A DNA stretch of 64,000 bases from Sipunculus nudus (Eukaryota; Annelida; Sipuncula; Golfingiida; Sipunculidae): NCBI GenBank assembly GCA_026874595.1, contig CM049316.1, positions 5,966,339-6,030,338 on the forward strand. Direction: 5' to 3'. The notes under the pieces were generated by a model, which was not told the origin of the DNA, did not search any database, and saw nothing but the letters and a program-made list of their open reading frames with translations. Below, piece by piece: positions 48,096-58,970 of the stretch; position 1 is the first letter of the stretch; each line of letters opens with the position of its first letter. A program made the position numbers and the translations under genes.

Positions 48096-48835
48096 AGGTG
48101 TAAAATGAAGTTGAAGGTTTGAATTCGTGAGTATAGAATTGTTGCAAAGATGTTGACAAGATGTGGACAGTTCAGCAGTTGACACATTTTGTTCTATTAT
48201 AACTTCAACTTAAATTCTTTTATTATACCAATTTCTTTTTAATTTTTGAAATTTTATACAGTTGCAATATAAGTAATATCCAAGGCACATGTGCAAGGAC
48301 TGGCAGGGGTGGATGGGGGTGGTGTAACATGGGATGGTGTAACATAGGATGGTGTAACATGGGATGGTGGGAGTTACATCTCTGCATAGCATACACTCCT
48401 CGTGCAGGGGTTATACACTGCAGTTGTCCCAGACATTGTTTCTTGTAACCACTGCTTTCTACGGCAAGGTTCTCTGGGAAGGAACAACAGGGTATGCACA
48501 GAGTACAGAATACATATATATCTGAAAATATAAGTTGATTCACAATTCTAAATTGCACAATCATGTACCCCTTAATTTGCTAAAATAAAATCACATTATG
48601 CATACAGAAGTATTTATTTATTTTTCACCAAAATATGTATTTATACATTTTATAAATTTGAAAAATAAAAAAAAATTATGAAAATATAGCTTGATTCAGA
48701 ATTCACATTTCTAAACTGCAACATAATATAATCATAATTTGGTTCATACATTATCCAATTATGCATACTGATAGATTGAATAATTTTGAATTCTGAATTT
48801 GTTAAAATTATTTAAATGGAAAAAAGTAAAATTAA
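48096..48835. other. No gene recognised
   Basis: A small three-copy direct repeat of GGGATGGTGTAACAT occurs near 48,328-48,372. Nothing else is supported. Confidence 0.45.
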
Positions 48836-49990
48836 ATCAGAATGGCTTTGTTTTTGCAGCACAAAAACAAATATATGTCTCCCCCAGTGACTCTAGATTT
48901 CAGCAGATTTGACTTTGAAGGTCAAGGTGTGTCAAATTTGAAGAAAAATCTTCAGTACTTCCAAAGTTATGGGGGTCACAATAATCCTAGAATTGCATAA
49001 ATTCGACCTTGAAGATCAAGGTCACTGGATTTTGAAATTCTTTAAGATTTTGGTAGGAACAATAGTGTTTCAAATTTTGGATGAAAATATGTAGCCCTTA
49101 AAAAGTTATTGCATTCAAAAGACTAACTATTATTTGGTTGGTTTGACCTTGAAGATCGTGGTCAAGGTCCTGGATTTCAAACTCCTCCGAGAGCTTGATA
49201 GGAACAATTGATGTACCAAATTTGGGGACAAAATGATAAATACTATAAAAGTTATGAGGTTCACAAGAATTTCACATTTGGGCAGATTTGACCTTGAAGA
49301 TGTAGGTCAAGGTCACCAGGATTCATACTCCTGTGAGATTTTTGTAGGAACAATAAGTGTTAAAATGTTTGAGGAAAATATGCAGCCCTTCAAAAATAAT
49401 TGCGTTCACAAGGCAATAACTATAATTCGGCGGATTTGACCATGAATATCTTGGTCAAGGTCACCGGGTTTCAAACTCTTCTGATAAGTTGGTATGAACA
49501 ACTGGTGTACCAAATTTGAGGACAAAATGTGAAATACTTCAAGTTATGAGGTTCACAAAATTTTACATTTCTGCAGATTTTACCTTGAAGATGAAGGTTG
49601 AGGTCACTGGGTTTGAACTCTTCTGAGATTTAGTTAGGAACAATGAGTGTTTAAAATTTTAAAAAACTTGTTCAGCTTTGCAGTGCTGCACAATGCAGTG
49701 CACCATGGTGTTTGGTATAGATACTCCAGTATTTGCATGATCTCAATACTTTTTGCAGTGCTATGCTGTTCCTGAGCATTCTGCTGTGGACACTCCAGTG
49801 TATTTGCATGATCTCAATATTTTTTGCAGCACAAAAACATGGCTTTAATTAACTTTTTTGGTCATATTTTTAGGAATTTATTTGATTCATACTTTGTAGG
49901 GTGAGATAAAATGTAAGTATATATGCTGGTTACAGCACTACGACCTGGATGGTCAAATGCAAAGTATATGATAGCTGAGCTAATATTGTG
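48836..49990 (+). repeat. ~145-bp tandem array with TCAAGGTCA lines and a GCTGAGCTAA end
   Basis: The line GATTTGACCTTGAAGAT..AGGTCAAGGTCAC recurs near 48,907, 49,002, 49,141, 49,286, 49,434 and 49,578 (mostly 139-148 apart). The array ends with GATAGCTGAGCTAATATTG (about 49,969), like a worn B-type end. Noncoding. A further diverged repeat fragment with a related end follows at about 50,040-50,530. Confidence 0.65.
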
Positions 49991-50530
49991 ATATGCCTAA
50001 TATTCATCAGTCTAAAAAACAGCCATTAAACATATCATTAAAATGTTCTAGATGGCACCACTAGTGTGGAACAACATTGGATAAAGCTTATACGCTGACA
50101 TGACCACTATTTTTCATTGTCAGACTTTTCCAGCATCTGTCTAGATGTTGTGCAAGAAGTTTCAAGTTCTAAAAAAAAAAAGAAGCAGTTTCATGATTTC
50201 AATCCTAAAATATACACATAAAACAATGGCGCTGAACAATTTTTACACACTATGAAGGATATATTAAACAAGGAATTTTGACATTAAGCCACCTTGAATG
50301 TGTTTTCAGTAGAAATAAAGATTTTTTCCCCATTTCTCAAGGGAATTAGGTCACATTGACCTATTTTCAGGTATTGTAAATATGGATTAGTTTTTGCCAC
50401 TAACTAACACTTGCAGTATGCATAAATTAGGTTTGAAAACTTAAAAAAAAAAGTTTTTATTGGTGCCCTCTTTATTGGACGTAATGACAGACAGACACAG
50501 GACCATAGCTAAAGCTAAGATAACTTGATA

Positions 50531-50980
50531 AACTGATTGTTCTGGCCCTCAGGAAAGCACTCAATAAATTGTTAAATTTGATAAAGATCCAATTGTTTTT
50601 CATTGACTGGTCTCTATCCCTGCCATATACCATCAACTAATGTCAGTATTTATTAGACTATTTCTGCTTTCAGCGCCATCTTGTGACCATGCAGTGAACA
50701 TGTATGGAGATATTTTACTACTTAACTTTCCTTTTGTTCAGTAATGTATTCTAAATTACTCGTACCATGTCAGTTCCAACATGAGATGTTTTAATTAGAT
50801 TGGATGCAAATATATACAACTGTTTTATATCGAAACCCAATCATTATGTTGCATGTTTTTAGTTCTATCAATTCCTTACCCAAATCATTTGTGTGTGTGT
50901 ATACTCTTGACCTTTGGCCCAAAAGTTGTAACATTTTATGAGCAAATTTTGCATTGGTCTAGTATCATATTTTAACTCAC
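50531..50980. other. ORC6 intron 2 proximal sequence
   Basis: No feature recognised apart from the exon 2 donor at its edge. Confidence 0.5.
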
Positions 50981-51119
50981 CTTATCAATTCCAACATCAG
51001 AGGTTCCTGCTGCCAGGTCAAGACACAGCACAGCCCTGCTGGACCCTGACACACCAAGTGCTGCCATACCGCTATAGGATGACCGCACCTCCAGTAAACG
51101 CAGGTACTCCTCAGCCTGC
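50981..51119 (-). CDS. ORC6: ORC6 exon 2 (start of first cyclin-like fold)
   Basis: The exon reads QAEEYLRLLEVRSS then RAVLCLDLAA, the ORC6 signature in which a (K/R)AEE(Y/L)LRL helix is followed by a conserved CLDLAA segment. The acceptor is tttctgtcag before GCAGGCTGAG; the first G completes a codon begun in exon 1 (phase 2). The donor after GATAAG is gtgagt (phase 0). It is 139 bases long. It sits at the low-coordinate edge of a 94-bp tandem array whose units copy this exon's acceptor and roughly its first 60 bases. This copy alone continues into CLDLAA and owns a donor, so I take it as the real exon. Confidence 0.92.
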
Positions 51120-54040
51120 CTGACAGAAATAAACAAACAACATCACATAGTGAACTGCCATACTCCTGGAGGATGACCGCACCTCCAGTAAACGCAAGTA
51201 CTCCTCAGCCTGCCTGACAGAAATAAACAAACAACATCACATAGTGAACTGCCATACTCCTGGAGGATGACCCCACCTCCAGTAAACGCAGGTACTCCTC
51301 AGCCTGCCTGACAGAAATAAACAAACATCACATAGTGAACTGCCATACTGCTGGAGGATGACCCCACCTCCAGTAAACGAAGGTACTCCTCAGCCTGCCT
51401 GACAGAAATAAACAAACAACATCACATAGTGAACTGCCATACTCCTGGAGGATGACCGCACCTCCAGTAAACGAAGGTACTCCTCAGCCTCCCTGACAGA
51501 AATAAACAAACAACATCACATAGTGAACTGCCATACTCCTGGAGGATGACCCTACCTCCAGTAAACGCAGGTACTCCTCAGCCTGCCTGACAGAAATAAA
51601 CAAACAACATCACATAGTGAACTGCCATACTGCTGGAGGATGACCCCACCTCCAGTAAACGAAGGTACTCCTCAGCCTGCCTGACAGAAATAAACAAACA
51701 ACATCACATAGTGAACTGCCATACTGCTGGAGGATGACCCCACCTCCAGTAAACGCAAGTACTCCTCAGCCTCCCTGACAGAAATAAACAAACAACATCA
51801 CATAGTGAACTGCCATACTGCTGGAGGATGACCCCACCTCCAGTAAACGCAAGTACTCCTCAGCCTGCCTGACAGAAATAAACAAACAACATCACATAGT
51901 AAACTGCCATACTCCTGGAGGATGACCCCACCTCCAGTAAACGCAGGTACTCCTCAGCCTGCCTGACAGAAATAAACAAACAACATCACATAGTGAACTG
52001 CCATACTGCTGGAGGATGACCCCACCTCCAGTAAACGCAAGTACTCCTCAGCCTGCCTGACAGAAATAAACAAACAACATCACATAGTGAACTGCCATAC
52101 TGCTGGAGGATGACCCCACCTCCAGTAAACACAGGTACTCCTCAGCCTGCCTGACAGAAATAAACAAACAACATCACATAGTAAACTGCCATACTCCTGG
52201 AGGATGACCCCACCTCCAGTAAACGAAGGTACTCCTCAGCCTGCCTGACAGAAATAAACAAACAACATCACATAGTGAACTGCCATACTCCTGGAGGATG
52301 ACCCCACCTCCAGTAAACGCAAGTACTCCTCAGCCTCCCTGACAGAAATAAACAAACAACATCACATAGTGAACTGCCATACTGCTGGAGGATGACCCCA
52401 CCTCCAGTAAACGCAAGTACTCCTCAGCCTCCCTGACAGAAATAAACAAACAACATCACACAGTGAACTGCCATACTGCTGGAGGATGACCCCACCTCCA
52501 GTAAACGCAAGTACTCCTCAGCCTCCCTGACAGAAATAAACAAACAACATCACATAGTGAACTGCCATACTGCTGGAGGATGACCCCACCTCCAGTAAGC
52601 GCAGGTACTCCTCAGCCTGCCTGACAGAAATAAACAAACAACATCACATAGTGAACTGCCATACTGCTGGAGGATGACCCCACCTCCAGTAAACGAGGTA
52701 CTCCTCAGCCTGCCTGACAGAAATAAACAAACAACATCACATAGTGAACTGCCATACTGCCGGAGGATGACCCCACCTCCAGTAAACGCAGGTACTCCTC
52801 AGCCTGCCTGACAGAAATAAACAAACAACATCACATAGTGAACTGCCATACTGCTGGAGGATGACCCCACCTCCAGTAAACGCAGGTACTCCTCAGCCTC
52901 CCTGACAGAAATAAACAAACAACATCACATAGTGAACTGCCATACTGCCGGAGGATGACCCCACCTCCAGTAAACGCAGGTACTCCTCAGCCTGCCTGAC
53001 AGAAATAAACAAACAACATCACATAGTGAACTGCCATACTGCTGGAGGATGACCCCACCTCCAGTAAATGCAGGTACTCCTCAGCCTGCCTGACAGAAAT
53101 AAACAAACAACATGACATAGTGAACTGCCATACTGCTGGAGGATGACCCCACCTCCAGTAAACGCAAGTACTCCTCAGCCTCCCTGACAGAAATAAACAA
53201 ACAACATCACATAGTGAACTGCCATACTGCTGGAGGATGACCCCACCTCCAGTAAACGCAAGTACTCCTCAGCCTCCCTGACAGAAATAAACAAACAACA
53301 TCACATAGTGAAATGCCATACTGCCGGAGGATGACCCCACCTCCAGTAAGCGCAGGTACTCCTCAGCCTGCCTGACAGAAATAAACAAACAACATCACAT
53401 AGTGAACTGCCATACTGCTGGAGGATGACCCCACCTCCAGTAAACGCAAGTACTCCTCAGCCTCCCTGACAGAAATAAACAAACAACATCACACAGTGAA
53501 CTGCCATACTGCTGGAGGATGACCCCACCTCCAGTAAACGCAAGTACTCCTCAGCCTCCCTGACAGAAATAAACAAACAACATCACATAGTGAACTGCCA
53601 TACTGCTGGAGGATGACCCCACCTCCAGTAAACGAAGGTACTCCTCAGCCTGCCTGACAGAAATAAACAAACAACATCACATAGTGAACTGCCATACTGC
53701 TGGAGGATGACCCCACCTCCAGTAAACGAGGTACTCCTCAGCCTGCCTGACAGAAATAAACAAACAACATCACATAGTGAACTGCCATACTGCTGGAGGA
53801 TGACCCCACCTCCAGTAAACGCATGTACTCCTCAGCCTGCCTGACAGAAATAAACAAACAACATCACATAGTGAACTGCCATACTGCTGGAGGATGACCC
53901 CACCTCCAGTAAACGCAAGTACTCCTCAGCCTGTCTGACAGAACATAAAAAACATCACACACAGGGCTGCCATACCACTGGAGGGATGACCCCACCTCAA
54001 ATTAATGCAGGTAATCCTCAGTCTGCCTGACAGAAAATAA
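51120..54040 (-). repeat. 94-bp tandem array derived from the ORC6 exon 2 acceptor and 5' half
   Basis: About 31 head-to-tail copies of a 94-bp unit (one period is 51,150 to 51,244). Read on the minus strand, each unit has about 34 bases of intron ending in tttctgtcag and then about 60 bases closely matching the start of ORC6 exon 2 (GCAGGCTGAGGAGTAC...). Copies differ by a few positions, such as CTGCTGG against CTCCTGG, GCAAG against GCAGG or GAAGG, and GCCTGCC against GCCTCCC. Nearly all keep the AG acceptor but none has the exon's donor. The last unit (about 53,930-54,040) is degenerate. The array abuts the functional exon and lies in intron 1. Confidence 0.95.
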
Positions 54041-55591
54041 GAGAACAATATTAGTATATGAACCTCCTGGCTTCCCAACAGCTTAAATGTGCCAATGTCA
54101 TTTGGATCCTGGACAGTCCTGAGGTAAAATGCTCAACTCTCTCCTCAGGTGACTCAGGTTTTTTCTCTGCAGGAGTTACTTTGAGACTGAGAGCGGGTTG
54201 TAGTCACCCATCCAGAAATTTTCTACAGGTTCCTGCACCTCAAGACATTATCAAACGCCACCACCTGAGCCATAGATGGCCTAGACTGGTTATAATAACT
54301 ATTTGAATAATCCATGTGAAATAAATGTGTATTTATTTGTTAATATGCAATGATTGTATATCACGTTTACACATGGAGTAACTAATGCTTCGATCTCTGG
54401 AGACATAAGAAGCGTAACCACCCCCACAATTTGGGCTTTGCCTGTTTCAGATAATTTCAAGGGTCAAAGGTAAGTGGGCACATTTCGGTGTTTGACTTCA
54501 TGCATGCCAGGGTTTCCCCATTATTTACACCGGAGAATATAACTTGGTAGCGCAGTGACCTCTGGTAGACATTAATAGTTATTCAATCACAACAATTCGA
54601 ACAGACTTAAATATCCCAGCATTTCTCTCGCTTTCAACTTGTGGTACGAGTCTAGAATTCAGGCTGCTGTTCAGGAAACCTTGAGACACAATGAATACAT
54701 GTGAAACGTTGTAATAATAAATCCAACTTACTCCTTTGTACATTAATGGTATCCCATATCTTTCAGATGACAAAAAATCACAAACATAGACACCAGTAGT
54801 TTTATTCATTGACTCAAACTCAATGGCTCAAACACAGCCTGAATAATAGACTTACTCTCAACTTGCCTTCATGGGCACAATTGGTTAAACAGATGGTGGT
54901 AGGTGATTTGAGTCCCCTTCTGTTATCACATCTTTGTTTTATGTTATTCCAAATGGGCCCGAGTATAGAATCTGGCCTACATTTCCAAGATGGGTCTAGA
55001 CTGACTTGACCGTCTCATATTAGTAGTAATCAACATAAGCCACAACATGCCTGATGAAATGAAATTGACATGCCTCTTACTTCTCCATTACATAAATCCT
55101 AAAAATATCATTACGTCTGTCCGAATACACCTATAACTTGTCCATGTAGGCTGGATTCTACACTTGCTCCTCTCAATGTACTTATAAGCCCCAAATCTCT
55201 CACATTCCTGATCGCAGACTGCAAAATCAACCTAGTTAAAACAACAGAACATAGAAAGTAACACAGAATACATATCGGTATTCTTTCAGATAAATGTTCT
55301 AAGGCCAAAATAAAAAAGGTATGGTTCTCATTAGCCGTGACAACCCGACTCAGTAGGCAATCGGATAACTGGGCTGGTAAGCCTACTCCAGTCATGATAC
55401 AAGTGATCTAGGAATGTATCGCAGTGTTCTTGCAACAGGTTGCATTTATATCGTGGTAAACAGCCCATAATCTCAATACTATGCTACAAATAATGAATTT
55501 ACACAATAGTATACATGTGAGCTCACAACCCAAACTGAAACACCGTCTCCATTGACACGGGTCATTTCCTGTATCGCCTAAGTTACAAAAA
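54041..55591. other. No gene recognised
   Basis: Mixed composition. Frames at 54,058-54,306 (+) and 55,111-55,395 (-) show no motif. I looked here for ORC6 exon 1 on the minus strand and found no frame with the expected LRK/R end, donor and phase 2. Confidence 0.4.
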
Positions 55592-56713
55592 ATGCGAGCT
55601 GGCAAAAATGCAGTAGTTGAGGAAAATCAACCTGGACCTTCAAAACTGCCTTGCGTTTCTGTAAGTTCCGTGGCTTCAAATACAGAACCGGTAGCTATGA
55701 TGGACATGTACAGCCAGTGTTCGGAAAGTCCCCTAAGTTATGGAAAGGGGCCCTCGCACACTTTGACCCATCTATCGTACTTAGTACATTAGGTCTTGGT
55801 GAGTAAAGAGGCGACTATAAATTGGTTGCTTGAAGAAAATTTCATATCTGGTGCCTGCACTTGTCCCGTATGTAAAGCAACTATGAGACTCTTATGTGTA
55901 AACAGCAAGGATTGTGCAGATGGCTGTCAGTGGCGATGCCAAAAACGTCGTCCCAGCTTTCATAACATGAAGCTGTCAATCAGCCATGGTACATGGTTTG
56001 CTTTCTCTAAACTCACTTTAGAAGAGATACTTGTCCTTTCTTATCTTTGGAGTATGGGGTTCAGCCACACTCAAATATTATATCAAACAGCCTGAACACA
56101 ATAGTAGACTGGTTTAGTTTCAGCAGTGAAACCTGTAACAAAACTGTTATACGCCCAAGTGATGCTGGAGTAAAAATCAGGGGTCCTGGCATAGTCGTCG
56201 AAATTGACGAAAGTAGATTTGCAAAGCGCTAATACAACCGTGGACAAGAGGTCAAGGGAGGATGGGTACCGGGTATTTGGCAGTAGAGAGCTCCAAAACA
56301 AAAAGAAAGTGTTTATGTGTGTAGCACCTGATCCAAGTGCCAGTACTTTGGTTCCCATAATCAAGAAACACATAGCACCTGGTTCTGTAATTCATTCGGA
56401 CTGTTGGCGGGCCTATGGGCAGCTGAAGGATTGTAGTTACCGTCATTTCACTGTAAATCATAACGAACATTTCAAAAATCCTGAAACTGGTGTCCATACC
56501 AATTCCATTGAAGGGGTGTGGCAGAAGGTGAAGCATGGCGTAACTATGCCACGTTTAGGAGTAAAGGCTGAACACTTGCCTGGATACTTGGCGGTATTCC
56601 TGTGGCGTGAAAAGAACCAGGGTTTAGATTTTTTTATGGAGTTTATGGGGGATGCTTCTCGTATTTACAATGGGTCTTGCTGTAATGCAAGATGCAAGTT
56701 TTGCAGCGCCTAG
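55592..56713 (+). pseudogene. Merlin/ISXO2-like DDE transposase relic
   Basis: Reads VSKEATINWLLEENFISGA, a zinc ribbon (CTCPVC...CQWRCQKRR), EILVLSYLW, then in another frame VQPHSNIISNSLNTIVDWFS and VVEIDESRFAKR (first catalytic Asp), a stop where Lys is expected (56,230), YNRGQEVKGGW, and after a second shift FGSRELQNKKKVFMCVAPD, SVIHSDCWRAYGQL (second Asp), HTNSIEGVWQKVKHG (third acidic block) and GYLAVFLWREKN to a stop. This is the ISXO2/IS1595-type domain of Merlin elements, which cut and paste DNA with terminal inverted repeats. At least two frameshifts and one nonsense codon kill it. I could not identify its TIRs. Confidence 0.88.
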
Positions 56714-57770
56714 AAGAGCAATGGACAGTGTACATAGTTGTAAATATTGTATCATTAGGTAGGTAAAATATTACGCTTATGTGAGGAGTGAGGCCTGAAG
56801 CAGTAATACAAATAACAAGGGACCTATGGGTCACGACGCTCAGCTGATCATGATTGAACTATAAATGTATCACCATTGTGATACTATATTTAGTCGACAA
56901 ACCTTATGAATATCATGGACCTATTTGGCTATATAGTGGTTTATTTTTTATTTATTTGGGAGCTGTTGAAAATAGCAATATATTTGAGCAAATATGAATG
57001 CAATGACAGTACACTAAGCAGTGGTAGAATGATGATAAGGCTATTTGTTGAAGGATCTATATTGTATAGAAGTCCGCAAGATTTCAATTTGACATATATA
57101 ATGTTATTATTAACTATGCTGAAGAGTGGATTTATGAATTGTGACTGTATGACATGATATCTCTTAGGTCTTGACAAGGTACATTATATTGATGCCCACC
57201 ACATCTACATATTACACAATATTGACATAATTTCTGGCACGTACATAGGCAACAAACAGTTATACAATATATAAAAATATGAAAATCTGATTCAACTTGT
57301 TCTCGTTTACTGAGGCTGACATTGGGATGGGGTTCGGAGAAGGAAACAGTGTGGGCAGCAAGGAGGGTTGGATGTAGAGAGAAAAGGAGATAGAGAGAGA
57401 GGGAGGGAGCATTCAACAGTACTTAAACACCTGGAAGGTTAAAATCTAAAATATTATGAAATGTAGATAAAGTCTGAGAGAAAGAGGTAATCTAGGCTAT
57501 GGTTGGTTGATATGATTGAAGAAATTGTTGCAAATAATATTTTAAGATCTGACCTTGCGCTTTCATTGGATACCTTTTTGACAGGCTGTTGACAGTTCAA
57601 CTTTTTACATATTTGTCTAATGAGATCCAATTTTTTAAATTTAAACTTTAATTAAACTGTTTTTTCTATTTTATGATATGTATACAGTTGCTAAAAAATC
57701 CCCACTCCACAGGCGGAAGGACTTGATGGAGGGGGGGGGGGGTTACGATGGGAGTAACAACGCCTCTGTC

Positions 57771-58970
57771 TCTCTGTATATATTTTCTTCAAATTATTAA
57801 ATTTTATGCTATAGCAATAGCACTATTGTTGACAGTGCGAAGGAGCAAGGACTTAGTGGGGTGGGGGAAGGGGATGGTGGGAGTTACAATACCCTTGCAT
57901 ATACGTACAGGATATAAAATTTAATTAATCAGAGCTTACAGGAAAAAAAAGTTTATTCATAATTATTAAATATTTAAAACAGGCAAGAAAGCTAGAGAAA
58001 CAAAGCAAATAATTTTAATTCCCATTCTTCTGAGCCAGGAAATTATGAACAATTTATACATAAATTCCCTTTTTTATAACATCATTTTTTTCCAGGTTTG
58101 AAAATGTAACTATACATTTAGAGTATAACAAATATATGTGAATATTTCAGTTGATTCAAATTACTTAATTGCATCAACATATATATCTAATAAATTAGGT
58201 TTATAGTACCTGTCAACATAATGGGGTGGAGGGAGGAAGGAAGGCATAGGGGTGAGAGAGAGAGAAAGAGAGAGAGAGAAAGAGAGCTAGAAAGAGAGAA
58301 AGGGAAAGAGAGAGGAGAAAGGCTCTCTGGTAATTACTGCCTGACCCAGCCTGACCCAGACACTCACAGAATCTCTGTATATATTTTCTTCAAATTATTC
58401 AATTTTATGCTATAGCAATAACACTATTGTTGACAGTGTGAAGGAGCAAGGACTTAGTGGGGTGGGGGAAGGGGATGGTGGGAGTTACAATACCCTTGCA
58501 TATACGTACAGGATATGAAATTTAATTAATCAGAGCTTACAGGAAAAAAAAGTTTATTCATAATTATTAAATATTTAAAACAGGCAAGAAAGCTAGAGAA
58601 ACAAAGCAAATAATTTTAATTCCCATTCTTCTGAGCCAGGAAATTATGAACAATTTTTACATAAATTCCCTTTTTTATAACATCATTTTTTTCCAGGTTT
58701 GAAAATGTAACTATACATTTAGAGTATAACATATATGTGAATATTTCAGTTGATTCACATTTCTTAATTGCATCAACATATATATCTAATAAATTAGGTT
58801 TATAGTACCTGTCAACATAATGGGGTGGAGGGAGGAAGGGAGGCATAGGGGTGAGAGAGAGAGAAAGAGAGAGAGAGAAAGAGAGCTAGAAAGAGAGAAA
58901 GGGAAAGAGAGAGGAGAAAGGCTCTCTGGTAATTACTGCCTGACCCAGCCTGACCCAGACACTCACAGAA
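57771..58970 (+). repeat. Tandem duplication, ~600-bp unit
   Basis: 57,771-58,371 and 58,372-58,970 are nearly identical, including a GA-rich microsatellite (58,250-58,318 and 58,849-58,917) and GGGTGGGGGAAGGGGATGG lines. Offset is 601 at the start and 599 at the end, with few substitutions. Confidence 0.9.

Larger units (their letters stand above)
10514..51119 (-). other. ORC6: ORC6 gene, exons 2 to 7 (first exon not found)
   Basis: Gene-level entry. ORC6 is the smallest subunit of the nuclear origin recognition complex, which loads the MCM helicase; it has two TFIIB/cyclin-like folds and a C-terminal helix that binds ORC3. Six exons on the minus strand each have an AG acceptor, all but the terminal one have a GT donor, and phases fit: intron 1 phase 2, intron 2 phase 0, introns 3 and 4 phase 2, introns 5 and 6 phase 1. 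The joined peptide is about 236 residues, so with a short first exon it would match the usual length near 250. Introns measure about 15.6, 6.4, 0.9, 11.3 and 5.6 kb and are packed with transposons. The first exon would lie above 51.1 kb, possibly beyond the window; I found no candidate with the right phase and motif. No frameshift or stop was seen, so the gene looks functional. Confidence 0.92.

Noticed and set aside
51120-54040. CRISPR-like array or tandem coding exons
   Set aside because: Units are contiguous 94-bp repeats with no unique spacers; each has an acceptor but no donor and 94 is not a multiple of three, so they are not functional exons.
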